64,000 bases of DNA from Halomontanus rarus (GCF_029338335.1 NZ_CP119797.1), one strand, 5' to 3'; counted from the first letter of the stretch, positions 31,033 through 40,598 are shown. Notes: generated from the sequence alone by a model not told the origin. Numbers and translations are program-made.

Positions 31033-33825
31033 CTACTCCTCGTCCTCGAGTAGACTCCGCGAAGAGTTCACCCCGACGAGAAGACCGGTCACGGCGACCG
31101 CCGCCATCGCGAACAGGGGATTCAACAGTCCGGCGAGCGCGAGTGGAATCGCGATCGCGTTGTAAACCAGCGCCAGCGCCGTGTTTTGGTCGACGCGGCG
31201 CCGGGCCGCACTCGCCAGATCGAACGCCGTCTCGACGCCCGAGAGGTCGTCGTCGACGATCGCGATATCGGCGGCGTCGGAGGCCAGTGCGGTCCCGCTA
31301 CCGAGTGATATCCCGAGATCCGATTCGGCGAGTGCTGGTGCGTCGTTCGTCCCGTCACCGACCATCGTGACACGATTGTCGACTCGCAACCGCCGGATCG
31401 TCGCCGTCTTTCCGGCGGGCGGGACGCCCGCGAACACGTGCTCGACGGCGGACTGGCGATTGAAGAAGTCCGTCGCCTCCTCGTCGTCGCCGGTCAACAC
31501 GATCACCTCGATCCCGCGCTCGCGGAGTCTCGTGACGGTCTCTTCCCACCCCTCTCGTGGCTCGTCTCCGATGACGACGACCCCCTCGGCGTTCCCGTTT
31601 CGACCGACGACGATCGGCAACCGGCCGAAGCCGCGAGCCTCGAGCACCTGCGTTTCGATAGCTTCGTCGACCGACCATCCCCGTTCGGCGAAGAGATCCG
31701 GGTGACCGACGAGGATCCGTTCTCCGCCGACGGTTCCCTCGACGCCGTTCGAGTGGCTCTCGAAGTCACTGATCCGATCTCCGTCCGTTATTGCGGCGCC
31801 GTCCGTTCGGTTCTCGCCTCCGTCGGACTCCACGTCCACGTCTCCGTCCACTTCCGTCGCCGGCTCGCCGAACGCGGAGACGATCGCCTCCGCAGCGGGG
31901 TGTGACGCCCGACGCTCGAGGAGCCCCGCAGCCGCCAGCAGCTCGTCGGGTCCGTCGGCCTCGAGGACCTCCATCTGCCCCCGTGTCAGGGTCCCCGTCT
32001 TGTCGAAGACGACGACGTCGATACCTCGAAGGCGTTCGAAGATGGTCTCGTCGAAGACGACGATCCCGCGTTCCATCGCCGCTTCGATACTCGTCGCGAT
32101 CGACAGCGGCGTCGCGAATCCGAGCGCCCACGGGCAGGCGACGACGAGAACGGTCAGCGATGCCAGCACGGAGCCGACGGGACTCGTTCCGAGCCCGAAC
32201 GCGACGGCACCGACGAGGGCAGCGCCGGCCACGATACCCGGTGCGACCCTCCCGGCGAGTCGATCGGCCCGTCGCTGAATCCCGTGATCCGCACTCTGGA
32301 GGTTCCAGACGGTCGTCGTGAGACGGTCGATACTGCTCGAGGTCCTGTCACCGACTCGCACGACGGCCGCGTCGGCCGTGACGACCGAACCGCCGACGAC
32401 GTCGTCGCCCGCCCGCTTGGAGACCGGGAGGGACTCGCCCGTCACGACCGCTTCGTCGACCGTACACCCGCCGTCAGCGAGCACGCCGTCGACTGGGATC
32501 CGTTCGCCCTGCCGGACGAGGACGCGATCACCCGACTCGAGGTCGTCGACGTCGACCTCGGTCGTCGTTCCGTCGGCGTCGTAGCGTCGAGCGCTGTCGA
32601 CCTGCGAGATCGTGAGTTCCGTGAGTCGATCCATCGCGCGCTGTTTGATCGACGATTCGTAGAAGATTGCGCCCATCACGACGGCGGCGATCACGAGCAC
32701 CAGATCGTAGTAAATGTCGCCGTCGCCGACGAAGACGGCGATCGTACTGTAGAGGTAGGCGCTGACGATGGTGATCGCGGCGAGGAGATCCGTGTTCGGT
32801 CGCCGCATCTTCAGACTGACGTACGCCCCCCGAAGCAGGGGCATTCCGGTGACGTAGAGGACGATTCCCGTCAGGACGAGGTAGACGCGCATGAACAGCA
32901 GGCCGCCGCCGTCCACGAACGATCCCTCGAAGTGCTGTAACGGACCGCCGCTGTACACCGACGCGAGGTGGGATGGATACAGCAAGGCGACGTAGGGAAT
33001 CATCAGGAACGCCCCGAAGACGACGCCGAGAATGTACCGCGCGTCCATCATGTCGTCGGCCCGCCGCTTTCGGATCCCGGACATCTCCCGCGACCGGCGC
33101 GTCGATCCCGTCGCCTCCGCATCGTTCTCATCGATTTCGGACCCGGCCGCATCGTCGCGAAGATACGCGGTGTACCCGACGGTACTCAAGGCGTCCCGAA
33201 GCTCTGACGACGAGGTTCGGGTTCGGTCGTAGTCGACCCGGATCGACTCGGTAACGTAACTCGCCTCCGCGGCGGTGACGCCGTCCTGGTCGGTGGCGAC
33301 GGACTCGAGGAACGTCTCACACGTCGCGGAGTGCATGCCGTCGATTCGGAGAAACGTTCGCGTGGGGGTGACCGCGTGACCGTCCCCCTTCTTTTCGTCG
33401 GTGATTTCGCCGTTGCGGTCACCGATGTCGGTGTCGATGTCGTCACCACCGGTTTCGGTATCGGCGTCATCATTAGCGGTATCAGTACCGGCGCCGTCAC
33501 GCTCACCGAGTCCAGAATCGCTGGGAATGTCACCGTTCTGCTCGCTGGTCGTCGATTCCTCGCTCTCTGGAAACACCTCGTGTGCCACAGATTCCGGGTC
33601 GGCTGGCGTCTCGAAGTCCGCGTCTCCGAGCGTCGTATAGACGACTCGACAACCGCTCGAGCAGAACGTCTTCGCTTCGTCTTCGTCTTCGTAGGCTTCC
33701 TCCGGACCGCTGTCGTCTTCGATCGGGCGACCAGAGAATTCCTGCCCACAGAAATCACAGGTGTCAGTCTCAGTATCGGCGTCGGTGTCGGTGCCGGACG
33801 CCGAAGAATATGGACCTGCAGTCAC
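31033..33825 (-). CDS. Heavy-metal P1B-type ATPase with CPW motif
   Basis: A 930-residue membrane pump. It has an N-terminal four-Cys metal-binding unit (CDFC at 23-26, CSSGC at 55-59), a long acidic linker, an HMA-like domain (about 155-225), eight predicted helices, phosphorylation motif DKTGT with Asp608, and MVGDGTNDAP in the hinge. Two features are odd. The ion-path motif in helix 6 is CPW (Cys564-Pro-Trp566) instead of CPC or CPH, and the HMA motif is GMHSATC, so the first Cys is Ser. The Cys-rich head recalls FixI/CcoI-type pumps. Metal is probably copper, but these changes make that unsure. The segment near 660-700 is a Gly/Asp-rich insertion. Confidence 0.93.
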   Translation of the reverse strand: MTAGPYSSASGTDTDADTETDTCDFCGQEFSGRPIEDDSGPEEAYEDEDEAKTFCSSGCRVVYTTLGDADFETPADPESVAHEVFPESEESTTSEQNGDIPSDSGLGERDGAGTDTANDDADTETGGDDIDTDIGDRNGEITDEKKGDGHAVTPTRTFLRIDGMHSATCETFLESVATDQDGVTAAEASYVTESIRVDYDRTRTSSSELRDALSTVGYTAYLRDDAAGSEIDENDAEATGSTRRSREMSGIRKRRADDMMDARYILGVVFGAFLMIPYVALLYPSHLASVYSGGPLQHFEGSFVDGGGLLFMRVYLVLTGIVLYVTGMPLLRGAYVSLKMRRPNTDLLAAITIVSAYLYSTIAVFVGDGDIYYDLVLVIAAVVMGAIFYESSIKQRAMDRLTELTISQVDSARRYDADGTTTEVDVDDLESGDRVLVRQGERIPVDGVLADGGCTVDEAVVTGESLPVSKRAGDDVVGGSVVTADAAVVRVGDRTSSSIDRLTTTVWNLQSADHGIQRRADRLAGRVAPGIVAGAALVGAVAFGLGTSPVGSVLASLTVLVVACPWALGFATPLSIATSIEAAMERGIVVFDETIFERLRGIDVVVFDKTGTLTRGQMEVLEADGPDELLAAAGLLERRASHPAAEAIVSAFGEPATEVDGDVDVESDGGENRTDGAAITDGDRISDFESHSNGVEGTVGGERILVGHPDLFAERGWSVDEAIETQVLEARGFGRLPIVVGRNGNAEGVVVIGDEPREGWEETVTRLRERGIEVIVLTGDDEEATDFFNRQSAVEHVFAGVPPAGKTATIRRLRVDNRVTMVGDGTNDAPALAESDLGISLGSGTALASDAADIAIVDDDLSGVETAFDLASAARRRVDQNTALALVYNAIAIPLALAGLLNPLFAMAAVAVTGLLVGVNSSRSLLEDEE

Positions 33826-34034
33826 AGCCGATCACCATCACTGACCGAATCGACCACCATCAGTGACCGGAAAACCCATCGGGTCTGCCCCAGACTGCCG
33901 TCCCCGATCGATCGTCGTCTCATTAGCGGAGGTACGTACTCGAGCGCAATAAACGGGGCTTTCCGGGTTCGCTTTCGAGGCCGCTCGGGAGACGAGCAGG
34001 TCCATCGGCACTGACAGTGTTCGAGTGAACGAGT

Positions 34035-34484
34035 TCAGGAAGGTGGCAACTTGACGGCGGATAGCCAGAACCGTTTGAGCGAATCGACAAGATTTGCGAA
34101 CGACTCCGGGTCGTCGGGTTTCCGGAGATACGCGTTCGCGTGAAGCGTATACGATCGCAACAAGTCCGCTTCCGTATCCGAACTCGTGAGGACGATGACG
34201 GGTATCTGACGAAGTTTGGGTTCCGATTTGAGTTCGGAAAGGACATCGTAGCCGCTGGACTCCGACTGTGGCAGTCGTGGATCGAGAACGACGAGATTCG
34301 GCCGAGAAACCGTGTCGTGATCACCACGTTGATAAACGAAATCTAGCGCGTCGTCCCCATCCGAAGTGACGTAAACACTGTTGACGGATTCGCTGTCACG
34401 AAAGGAGTCTCGAAATATCTGTGCATCGTCGGAATCGGGTTCGACTACTAGTATATTTATATTTCGCTGGCGAGGTACGGCCAT
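34035..34484 (-). CDS. Single-domain response regulator (CheY/Rcp-like)
   Basis: A 149-residue stand-alone receiver. Phosphorylation site Asp68 lies in VVLDPRLP, with acidic pocket Glu15/Asp17, switch Thr100 and Lys122 (in LRKPDD). No output domain is attached, as in many haloarchaeal receivers paired with orphan histidine kinases. No kinase gene is nearby. The gene ends next to the P-type ATPase gene and begins at the border of the origin region. Confidence 0.93.
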   Translation of the reverse strand: MAVPRQRNINILVVEPDSDDAQIFRDSFRDSESVNSVYVTSDGDDALDFVYQRGDHDTVSRPNLVVLDPRLPQSESSGYDVLSELKSEPKLRQIPVIVLTSSDTEADLLRSYTLHANAYLRKPDDPESFANLVDSLKRFWLSAVKLPPS

Positions 34485-34796
34485 TGAATAGGACTAGAGT
34501 GGGATATTGCAGGGATAAGTGTGGTCACTAAAATATTTGGGGAGACGGAGAGACGATTAGCTGATCTTACCGGATACAAACGATATGTTAAACGGGTTCT
34601 GATGTTGGTTCTGGTTCTCGAGTATCGGATACTGTTTTGGCATCGGTGTTCTGTGCTGGTGAGGTCACGCGAGTGGCCGGGCGACGACGGAGAGCGAAGC
34701 ACCAACAGTGTGAACGAGGGTATGAACGAGAGTGATTCGTATCGTCGAATGACCGTTCGACGATCGGGACACTGTGAATACGAGGAGAGAACACAC

Positions 34797-34818
34797 ACAC
34801 CCCTCGTCCAGAGTGTAT
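34797..34818 (-). repeat. Origin recognition box C
   Basis: Minus strand TACACTCTGGACGAGGGGTG; left flank of the AT-rich element, opposite in direction to copies D-H. Confidence 0.75.
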
Positions 34819-35316
34819 TGGTCCGAAGGTGCGAGCGGTTGCAGTTGAAACGGGGGTTTGGGACACTCGAGGAAAGACTAATTAGACCAGTAGATCAGCT
34901 AATACGTTAGATATCCGCCGAAAGAGAGATGCGAATGACCGACTTATTGCAGTTGCAGTTCGACAGTGACCGGACGAATGCCGCCTTCGTCCTCCTAGTC
35001 GTTTAAAATGCACTTGATTAGCTTTTGGTCTGCAGTAGTTATAAAACCACTAGGTTAGTGTCAGAATCTAGGGTGGGTGCCTGGAGGAAGTGTCTACGAA
35101 GAAAATGAAAATAAGACGAGCTAGAGGAAATCTAGACGAAAGCTGTATGAGCTAAGGCTAAACTGGACCAGACGAAAGATCGAACGATTAGATAGCTTCT
35201 AACGGATAGTCAGCACTTCTAATGGACAGTCACCGCTTCTCCTTCCGATGAATCCGCCAAATTGTCGTCCGGTCTCGGCTCCACCTCGCTCGTTTCCGGC
35301 CCCTTCTCTCACTGGA

Positions 35317-35338
35317 ATACACTCTTGATCAGGGGTGT
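35317..35338 (+). repeat. Origin recognition box D
   Basis: ATACACTCTTGAT then CAGGGGTGT; right flank of the AT-rich element, closest to the distant repeat B in sequence. Confidence 0.75.
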
Positions 35339-35420
35339 GTGTGTCTATCGACGACGGTCCAATCCCATCGCGTCGACCACACTCGAGAAGGTGAATCCAA
35401 AGCTCATTGCTTCGTCGCTG

Positions 35421-35442
35421 TTACACTCTGGACGAGGGGTGT
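35421..35442 (+). repeat. Origin recognition box E
   Basis: TTACACTCTGGAC then GAGGGGTGT. Confidence 0.8.
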
Positions 35443-35609
35443 GGGTCTGCATCGTAATCATTATAATATCGATCAGCGCCCAACACGGGCACCGACGGAT
35501 ACTCGGGCTTGACGACGAGTAGTGCCGGTACAGGTCACGATCACTGGTCACCTTCGGCTCATCGTTTTACGGATTGAAAGAACGTGATCGCCTTTCATAC
35601 GCGACCTCG

Positions 35610-35631
35610 TTACACTCTGGACCAGGGGTGG
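35610..35631 (+). repeat. Origin recognition box F
   Basis: TTACACTCTGGAC then CAGGGGTGG; last base differs from the others. Confidence 0.78.
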
Positions 35632-35663
35632 GAGTCACCCGTCTTTCATCTCCGATCAGACAG

Positions 35664-35685
35664 TTACACTCTGGATCAGGGGTGT
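35664..35685 (+). repeat. Origin recognition box G
   Basis: TTACACTCTGGAT then CAGGGGTGT. Confidence 0.8.
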
Positions 35686-35709
35686 ACCACCGTTTTTCCT
35701 CCCGTTCGT

Positions 35710-35731
35710 TTTCACTTTGGATGAGGGGTGT
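35710..35731 (+). repeat. Origin recognition box H
   Basis: TTTCACTTTGGAT then GAGGGGTGT. Confidence 0.75.
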
Positions 35732-36111
35732 ATAGAGTCCACCTCCGACTCGAAGGGCGAGGAGTTCAGCGTCGAATAGTATCGCCCGAACTCGCGTCTA
35801 AAGTATACAACGAGAGTTCCACGGGTCGGTCACACTTACACCCAACGTGGTACTTTCCACTCTCTCCTTTCGCACGGTGTTCCCCACACGGGACTCCGTG
35901 TTCGTTCGGCTCCTCGAGGGCGGGATTGCCGATACACTGCTCGTCGGACTGTTCTCACTCTCGTCTCTCCAGTCGGAGATTCGTGATCTCGCGATAGTCT
36001 TCCGTGGGACGGAACCGAGAACACGCTCCCTCCGATACACTTTGTTCGCGGTCGATAGCACACCGATCTGATATCTACTCGAGGGCGGTTCTGAATCCCT
36101 TTTACGGCTGA

Positions 36112-36131
36112 AATACACTCTGGTCGGGGAA
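36112..36131 (+). repeat. Partial origin box I at the orc1/cdc6 promoter
   Basis: ATACACTCTGG then TCGGGGAAG; the left half matches, the right half is eroded. It lies just before the TATA box of orc1/cdc6. Confidence 0.55.
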
Positions 36132-36136
36132 GAACA

Positions 36137-36148
36137 AACATAAGTACT
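36137..36148 (+). promoter_or_regulatory. TATA box of orc1/cdc6
   Basis: AACATAAGTAC lies about 25-34 bases before the ATG at 36172. Confidence 0.5.
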
Positions 36149-36171
36149 GGAAGCGTGTTGATAGTGTATAC

Positions 36172-37443
36172 ATGGCCGACGAGTCGACTCAGCTCTCCGA
36201 CTTCGACGAACGACTCGAGGACCCGTCCGAAGATCCGCTGTTCAACTTCGACGAGGATACCTCGCACGGACACATTTTCACCCGAAAGGAGTTGCTGAAG
36301 GTCGGCCACGTCCCGGAGAGCACACGGATCGTCGGCCGCGACGAGGAGATCGAAGCCGTAGCGACGGAGCTTCGTCCGATCGTCCAACAGCAACCGCCGA
36401 ACAATACGATGATCTACGGCAAGACGGGGACCGGAAAATCTCTCGTCGCCCAGCACGTAACAGAGCGGGCGCGTCGAGCAGCCGAAGCACAGGGCGTCGC
36501 CGTCGGGACGGTGTACGTCGACTGTGCACAACACAACACCCAGACTCGCGTCGCACGATCGATTACGCGATCGCTCAACGAAAGCGCGAACACCGGATTC
36601 GATATCCCCCGGTCCGGTATCGGTAGCGGTGAGTACTACGATTACCTCTGGGAGATCCTCGACGGGGTGTACGACGCGGTCATCATCGTCCTCGACGAAG
36701 TCGATCGCCTCGAGGACGACGACGTTCTCATGCAACTCTCGCGCGCACGCGAGTCCGGAAAGGCCGACTGTCACCTCGGGATTATCGCGATCAGTAACAA
36801 GATCGAGTATCGTGACGAACTCAACGAGCGGGTCAAAAGCAGCCTTCGCGAGGAGGAGTTCGTGTTTCAGCCCTACGACGCAAATCAGCTACGCGAGATC
36901 ATGAACCATCGTCGTGACGCGTTTCGCGACGATGTACTCACCGAGGACGTCATTCCGCTCACTGCAGCGTTCGCGGCGCAGGAACACGGTGACGCGCGGA
37001 AAGCCATCGAGATCCTCCGTCACGCCGGCGAACTCGCCGAACGCCAGGGCGCCGACCTAGTCCAGGAGAAACACGTCCGCGACGCACAGGAGTGGGCGGA
37101 GATCGACCGGTTCGAGGAACTGCTTCGCGGGTCGACGACGCAGGTCAAGTTCATTCTGTACTCGCTGGCGATGCTCACCGAGGAACACGCCGAAGACGAG
37201 TTCTCGACCAGTCGCATTTACGAGCGATACAAACGGACTACCGAACGCCTCGAGGCGAGCGTTCTCAGCGAGCACCGCGTGTACGAGTTGCTCAAAGAAC
37301 AGGCCTTTCTCGGCGTCGTCGAGTCGACGCGAACCGGCGGCGGTCGGGGGCAGGGAAGCTACCTCGAACATCGACTCGTGCAGGATACGGATATCGTGTT
37401 GAAATCGGTCCTTCGGGATAGTCGACTCGACAATTTGCCGTAA
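36172..37443 (+). CDS. orc1: Orc1/Cdc6 replication initiator
   Basis: A 423-residue origin-binding AAA+ ATPase. Walker A is GKTGTGKS (83-90), Walker B is IIVLDEVDRL with Asp175-Glu176, and the sensor region follows (LGIIAISNKIEYRDELNERVKS). The C-terminal part (about 315-423) is a winged helix (TSRIYERYKRTTE, VYELLKEQAFLGVVE) that binds origin boxes. It adjoins the repeats, which are therefore probably its targets. A partial box at its promoter suggests it controls its own expression. Haloarchaea have many orc1/cdc6 paralogues, so this need not be the main chromosomal initiator. Confidence 0.96.
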   Translation: MADESTQLSDFDERLEDPSEDPLFNFDEDTSHGHIFTRKELLKVGHVPESTRIVGRDEEIEAVATELRPIVQQQPPNNTMIYGKTGTGKSLVAQHVTERARRAAEAQGVAVGTVYVDCAQHNTQTRVARSITRSLNESANTGFDIPRSGIGSGEYYDYLWEILDGVYDAVIIVLDEVDRLEDDDVLMQLSRARESGKADCHLGIIAISNKIEYRDELNERVKSSLREEEFVFQPYDANQLREIMNHRRDAFRDDVLTEDVIPLTAAFAAQEHGDARKAIEILRHAGELAERQGADLVQEKHVRDAQEWAEIDRFEELLRGSTTQVKFILYSLAMLTEEHAEDEFSTSRIYERYKRTTERLEASVLSEHRVYELLKEQAFLGVVESTRTGGGRGQGSYLEHRLVQDTDIVLKSVLRDSRLDNLP

Positions 37444-38343
37444 CTTGGACCGCTCTCTTTCGACGACCTCTCCGCTGAATTCATCCTCTCTTTTCGGTCG
37501 CAACTGTGTTCTCTCGCTCTCGGAACACCGTGCAACGTCCCGGCCGTTTTCGTTCGCGTTACCGGCCGTGGCGTCGTGATCGACCGCGTATACCACCTGC
37601 GTCCAGTAGCAGCTTCAGCAACTTCACTCAGAAAAATCCACATTATCCTTCGGTCGGATCATCCGTACGCTCAGTGTACTCGTCTCGAGTGCAGGTTGGA
37701 AGACTGCGGTACCTCGAGACAGTTCTGATACCGTAACTACGAATAAAGTGCCAAGATGAATGGATACTATGATACTATAGTTTTTATCACTCCGTTCGAA
37801 CTCGACTCCAAGAGTAGTTGTAATTGTTTGGCGACTACTATTCTTCTCACTGATCTATCTGTCCGATATGGGCTCATTTATTGGTCATACGTGGGAATAA
37901 TTCGCAATTATTCCCGATATATTCCGAACTGTGGATATAATCGACGTATATTACTCCTTACCGAGATCGAGCTACTACTGTCCTCTGTATTTTCTCGTAT
38001 TACTACGAATTCAGTACCTGATTAGCTCTACCTCCAGACATACGTCTCCTTCATAACTATCCCCATCGTCTCTCGACCGCATATCAAAAATATAGTATTA
38101 TCCAATAACAATCAGAATTACAGATAGTTTGCTCTTCGGAAGAGACGACGACGTGGTACTCGAAACCCCACTGACCTTAACCACCAGTAGTCGGGTCGAC
38201 CGCTTCGGCTCTGCTATCCCCTCGTGTAGTCAGTCGTCTGACTTATCGCGCCCTATTGTAACAGGTGTATGGCTGTTACATTCAGTTCGACGATCGAATC
38301 GGACGGTTCGTTCATTGTAACAATACCATGGTCGTTACAGAAG
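37444..38343. other. 900-base gene-free stretch after orc1/cdc6, AT-rich in the middle
   Basis: Between converging orc1/cdc6 and rdfA-like genes. Bases 37735-38130 are markedly AT-rich; an 89-codon frame at 37756-38025 matches nothing known. The stretch contains a perfect palindrome at 37893-37915. Confidence 0.5.
37893..37915. repeat. Perfect 10-bp inverted repeat
   Basis: GGGAATAATT, spacer CGC, AATTATTCCC. It could be a protein-binding palindrome or a cruciform near the origin. Confidence 0.75.
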
Positions 38344-38970
38344 TTACGACTGGCGGCACTGACACCCTTCGTTCTCGATCAGTTCGTCGATGGTGTGCTG
38401 GCGATGGCAGTGGAGACACGTTACCGATACGTCGACGAGAACGTCGAACTCTTCGAGCGCGAGTGCATCGTGATCGACCAACTGAGACAGCGTATCGACC
38501 GTCACGGTTTCGGTCCGGTTCTCGAGGGCGAAAATACGTTCTTTGCCGGTCTGTCGTCTGGTCTCGACCGACTGCGTCTCTTCGACGTACTCCGTATCTA
38601 GACACTCGTTCAGGTGTCGATAGATCGACTGGTAGGAGACGAAGTCGTCTGTTAGCGACTCGACGTCGAGCCCTTGGCGCTCGAGTCGCTTTCGTGTCTG
38701 TGTTTCCATGCCGCGACTGACGCCGTCGTCGGTCAGGAGTCGGTAGATGTTCGCAATTTCACCGTCGAGCGGGCTGTATCCGTTGCGTCGTAGTTCCGCA
38801 CGAAGCAAATTCTGGTTGAAGTAGTCGGCGATGTCGCGGAGGCTCTCTTTGGCATCGTCTGCTGTCCACCACTCGATCAGCTGCTGGTTCGAGCCCGTAA
38901 GCTCGTACGAATAGATCATTCTCCCCACCTTGCATCCGCACGATTCACCCTCTCTCTGCTGCCGTTTCAT
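38344..38970 (-). CDS. rdfA: Rod-determining factor RdfA-like protein
   Basis: A 208-residue protein resembling the haloarchaeal RdfA family, linked in Haloferax to rod cell shape. Family-like features are the start with CKVGRMIYSYEL (13-24), SLRDIADYFNQNLLRAELRRNGYSPLDGEIANIYRLLTDD split over residues 43-82, EEFDVLVDVSVTCLHCHRQHTIDEL near the C-terminus, and a final pair of Cys (CQC). The CxxC...CxC tail looks like a small zinc site, and the middle suggests DNA binding. Several paralogues exist per genome; this one lies next to a replication origin. The match is from memory of the family pattern. Confidence 0.72.
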   Translation of the reverse strand: MKRQQREGESCGCKVGRMIYSYELTGSNQQLIEWWTADDAKESLRDIADYFNQNLLRAELRRNGYSPLDGEIANIYRLLTDDGVSRGMETQTRKRLERQGLDVESLTDDFVSYQSIYRHLNECLDTEYVEETQSVETRRQTGKERIFALENRTETVTVDTLSQLVDHDALALEEFDVLVDVSVTCLHCHRQHTIDELIENEGCQCRQS

Positions 38971-39537
38971 CGATAGTATATGGGTCTATCGGCGATAAAA
39001 ACTTTGACTTCTCTGGGACCGACCGTTCGCGTCTATCACGTTTACCAGCAGAAAACGAGGTCGGGGCTCCTTGACTCACAGTGGGGTATCGATTACCACA
39101 ACTCTGACCTTCGGATCCGCCGATCACGACCGAAATCGGTCGATTGTACGCTTTCAGGGGACGGCGGTTGTACTCCGACGGAATCGTCTCGAGAGGCGCC
39201 ACCGAACGGTACTCCCCGAGGTCCGAGAACTCGACCGAGCGCCAGCACGCTCTCTCCGGTCACCGATCGACGACTGACTCGGTCAGACTCGTCACGGAAG
39301 ATGGTGATTCGTCCTGCGTTTGCTATCCTCAAACGAGGATGCATGACGATCGATGCCGTGGTGTCTTAAATCTGTCGAGTAATTTAGTGAAACTTAACCA
39401 TGTGCACCGTACCCACTTCTTTGAACCGTCATCTCGAGGTATCGTTCGATCGACGAAGCGTCCCACGTCGTTTCCCCAGAGAAAACGTCGACTACTGTCC
39501 GGACGGCGAGTCGAGTATTCGAATGTGTCAACCGAAG

Positions 39538-39573
39538 AGTGTGTATGTCTGTGTGAGTGTGTGTATGTGTGTG
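39538..39573. repeat. GT-rich simple repeat
   Basis: A run of GTGTAT/GTGTGA-type units; similar in style to the repeat at 25129. Confidence 0.75.
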
Positions 39574-39673
39574 GCCCTTATACGTGGGTTCCGCTCACGC
39601 GTTTTCCGACACGCAACTGTACGATTGTCTGCTTACGAGGGACACAAGCGCGCTCGCACCCAATGTTGGTCAA

Positions 39674-39681
39674 AGTATAAG
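39674..39681 (+). promoter_or_regulatory. TATA box of first Gfo/Idh gene
   Basis: AGTATAAG lies 27-34 bases before the ATG at 39708. Confidence 0.55.
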
Positions 39682-39707
39682 TGTCCGAAGGAGTGACTGA
39701 GCAGTAG

Positions 39708-40598
39708 ATGGTCGATATCGGAATCGTTGGGTTGGATACCAGTCACGCCGAGGCGTTCGCCGACACACTGGCTGGACACCCGTCTACGAGTCTTACTGCG
39801 GTGTGGGACGGGGGAGCCGTTCGAAGTGAATCGTATACGGAGGAGTACTGCGACACTCACGGCGCGAACCGGTACGACGAACCGCTCGAGATGGCCGACC
39901 GCGTCGACGCCGTGATGATTCTCACCGTCGACTGGGACACGCATCGCGAACTCGCCGTTCCGTTTCTCGAGCGCGGGGTACCGACGGTGATCGACAAACC
40001 GATCGCCGGGAATCTCGCGGATATTCGCGCACTCGAGGCGGCCGCGGGCGGGACGCCCTTTTTCGGCGGGTCGGCGGTGCCGTACCACTCCGCGGTTCGG
40101 TCGGCCGATCTCGAGTCCGACGACCGGACGCTGTACTGCGTCGGCTACGACGATCCGTTCTACTACGGCGTCCACCTCGTCGACACCGTCTGTCGCATCG
40201 TCGACTCCCCGTGGGCGTGCGTCTCGCCGGCCGACGACCCCGGCCAGACCGTCAACGTGGTCTTCACCGACGGCACGTACGTCACCCTTCGACTCGACAG
40301 TCCGGGAGACGAGAACCAGTTCTCGTTTCTCAGCATCGGAAACCGGACGACCGCCGTCGACGTCGGTAGCACGCCGGCCGACATGACCGACATGTACCGG
40401 GCGTACATCGAAACCGTCCTCGACGTAGTCGCCGGGGAGGTCGACCCGAGCGAGCGCGTGTTCGACGCCGCGGCACTCCTCCTCGGTGTCGTCGCGACCC
40501 TCGAACGCGACCGACCGATCACTCCGGAGTGTCGGGTCCTCTCCGAGTACGCCGTCGACGGAGCGGCATTCCTCGAAGAGTATCGGCCGTACTACTGA
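39708..40598 (+). CDS. Gfo/Idh/MocA-family oxidoreductase (short form)
   Basis: A 296-residue NAD(P)-dependent sugar or polyol dehydrogenase. The Rossmann start is IGIVGLDTSHAEAF, and the DKP motif (VIDKPIAG, about 95) stands for the usual EKP with its active-site Lys. The C-terminal alpha/beta domain is shorter than the normal 330-380 residues of this family. The Ser-His after the first strand (DTSHAEAF) is typical of a Planctomycete/haloarchaeal subgroup often found with sulfatases. Own leaderless promoter. Substrate unknown. Confidence 0.87.
   Translation: MVDIGIVGLDTSHAEAFADTLAGHPSTSLTAVWDGGAVRSESYTEEYCDTHGANRYDEPLEMADRVDAVMILTVDWDTHRELAVPFLERGVPTVIDKPIAGNLADIRALEAAAGGTPFFGGSAVPYHSAVRSADLESDDRTLYCVGYDDPFYYGVHLVDTVCRIVDSPWACVSPADDPGQTVNVVFTDGTYVTLRLDSPGDENQFSFLSIGNRTTAVDVGSTPADMTDMYRAYIETVLDVVAGEVDPSERVFDAAALLLGVVATLERDRPITPECRVLSEYAVDGAAFLEEYRPYY

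Larger units (their letters stand above)
34797..36131. other. Replication origin region (oriC-type) of orc1/cdc6
   Basis: Gene-free region next to the orc1/cdc6 gene, with one origin box in reverse orientation at 34797 and five in forward orientation between 35317 and 35731, plus a partial copy at 36112. Between the inverted copies lies an AT-rich stretch (about 34870-35260, for example AAAATGAAAATAAGACG, TTATAAAACCACTAGG) suited to unwinding. Inverted boxes around an AT-rich element beside the initiator gene is the known haloarchaeal origin design. Function is inferred. Confidence 0.85.
38971..39707. other. Gene-poor stretch with GT repeat
   Basis: About 740 bases between the rdfA-like gene and the first Gfo/Idh gene. 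Frames on both strands have no recognisable product. It holds a GT-rich simple repeat (39538-39573) and a promoter at the right end. Confidence 0.5.

Noticed and set aside
34485..34796. GTGTGAACGAGGGTATGAAC near 34707 as another origin box
   Set aside because: Matches only loosely and lacks the CTCTGG core.
35317..35731. Repeats near 35.3-35.7 kb as a CRISPR array
   Set aside because: Spacing between copies is irregular (24 to 167 bases), one copy is inverted, copies also occur elsewhere, and no cas gene is present. Origin boxes explain them better.
37756..38025. 89-codon plus frame after orc1/cdc6 as a gene
   Set aside because: No family, no promoter, codon use unlike neighbours; explained by the low stop frequency of chance in a short AT-rich stretch.
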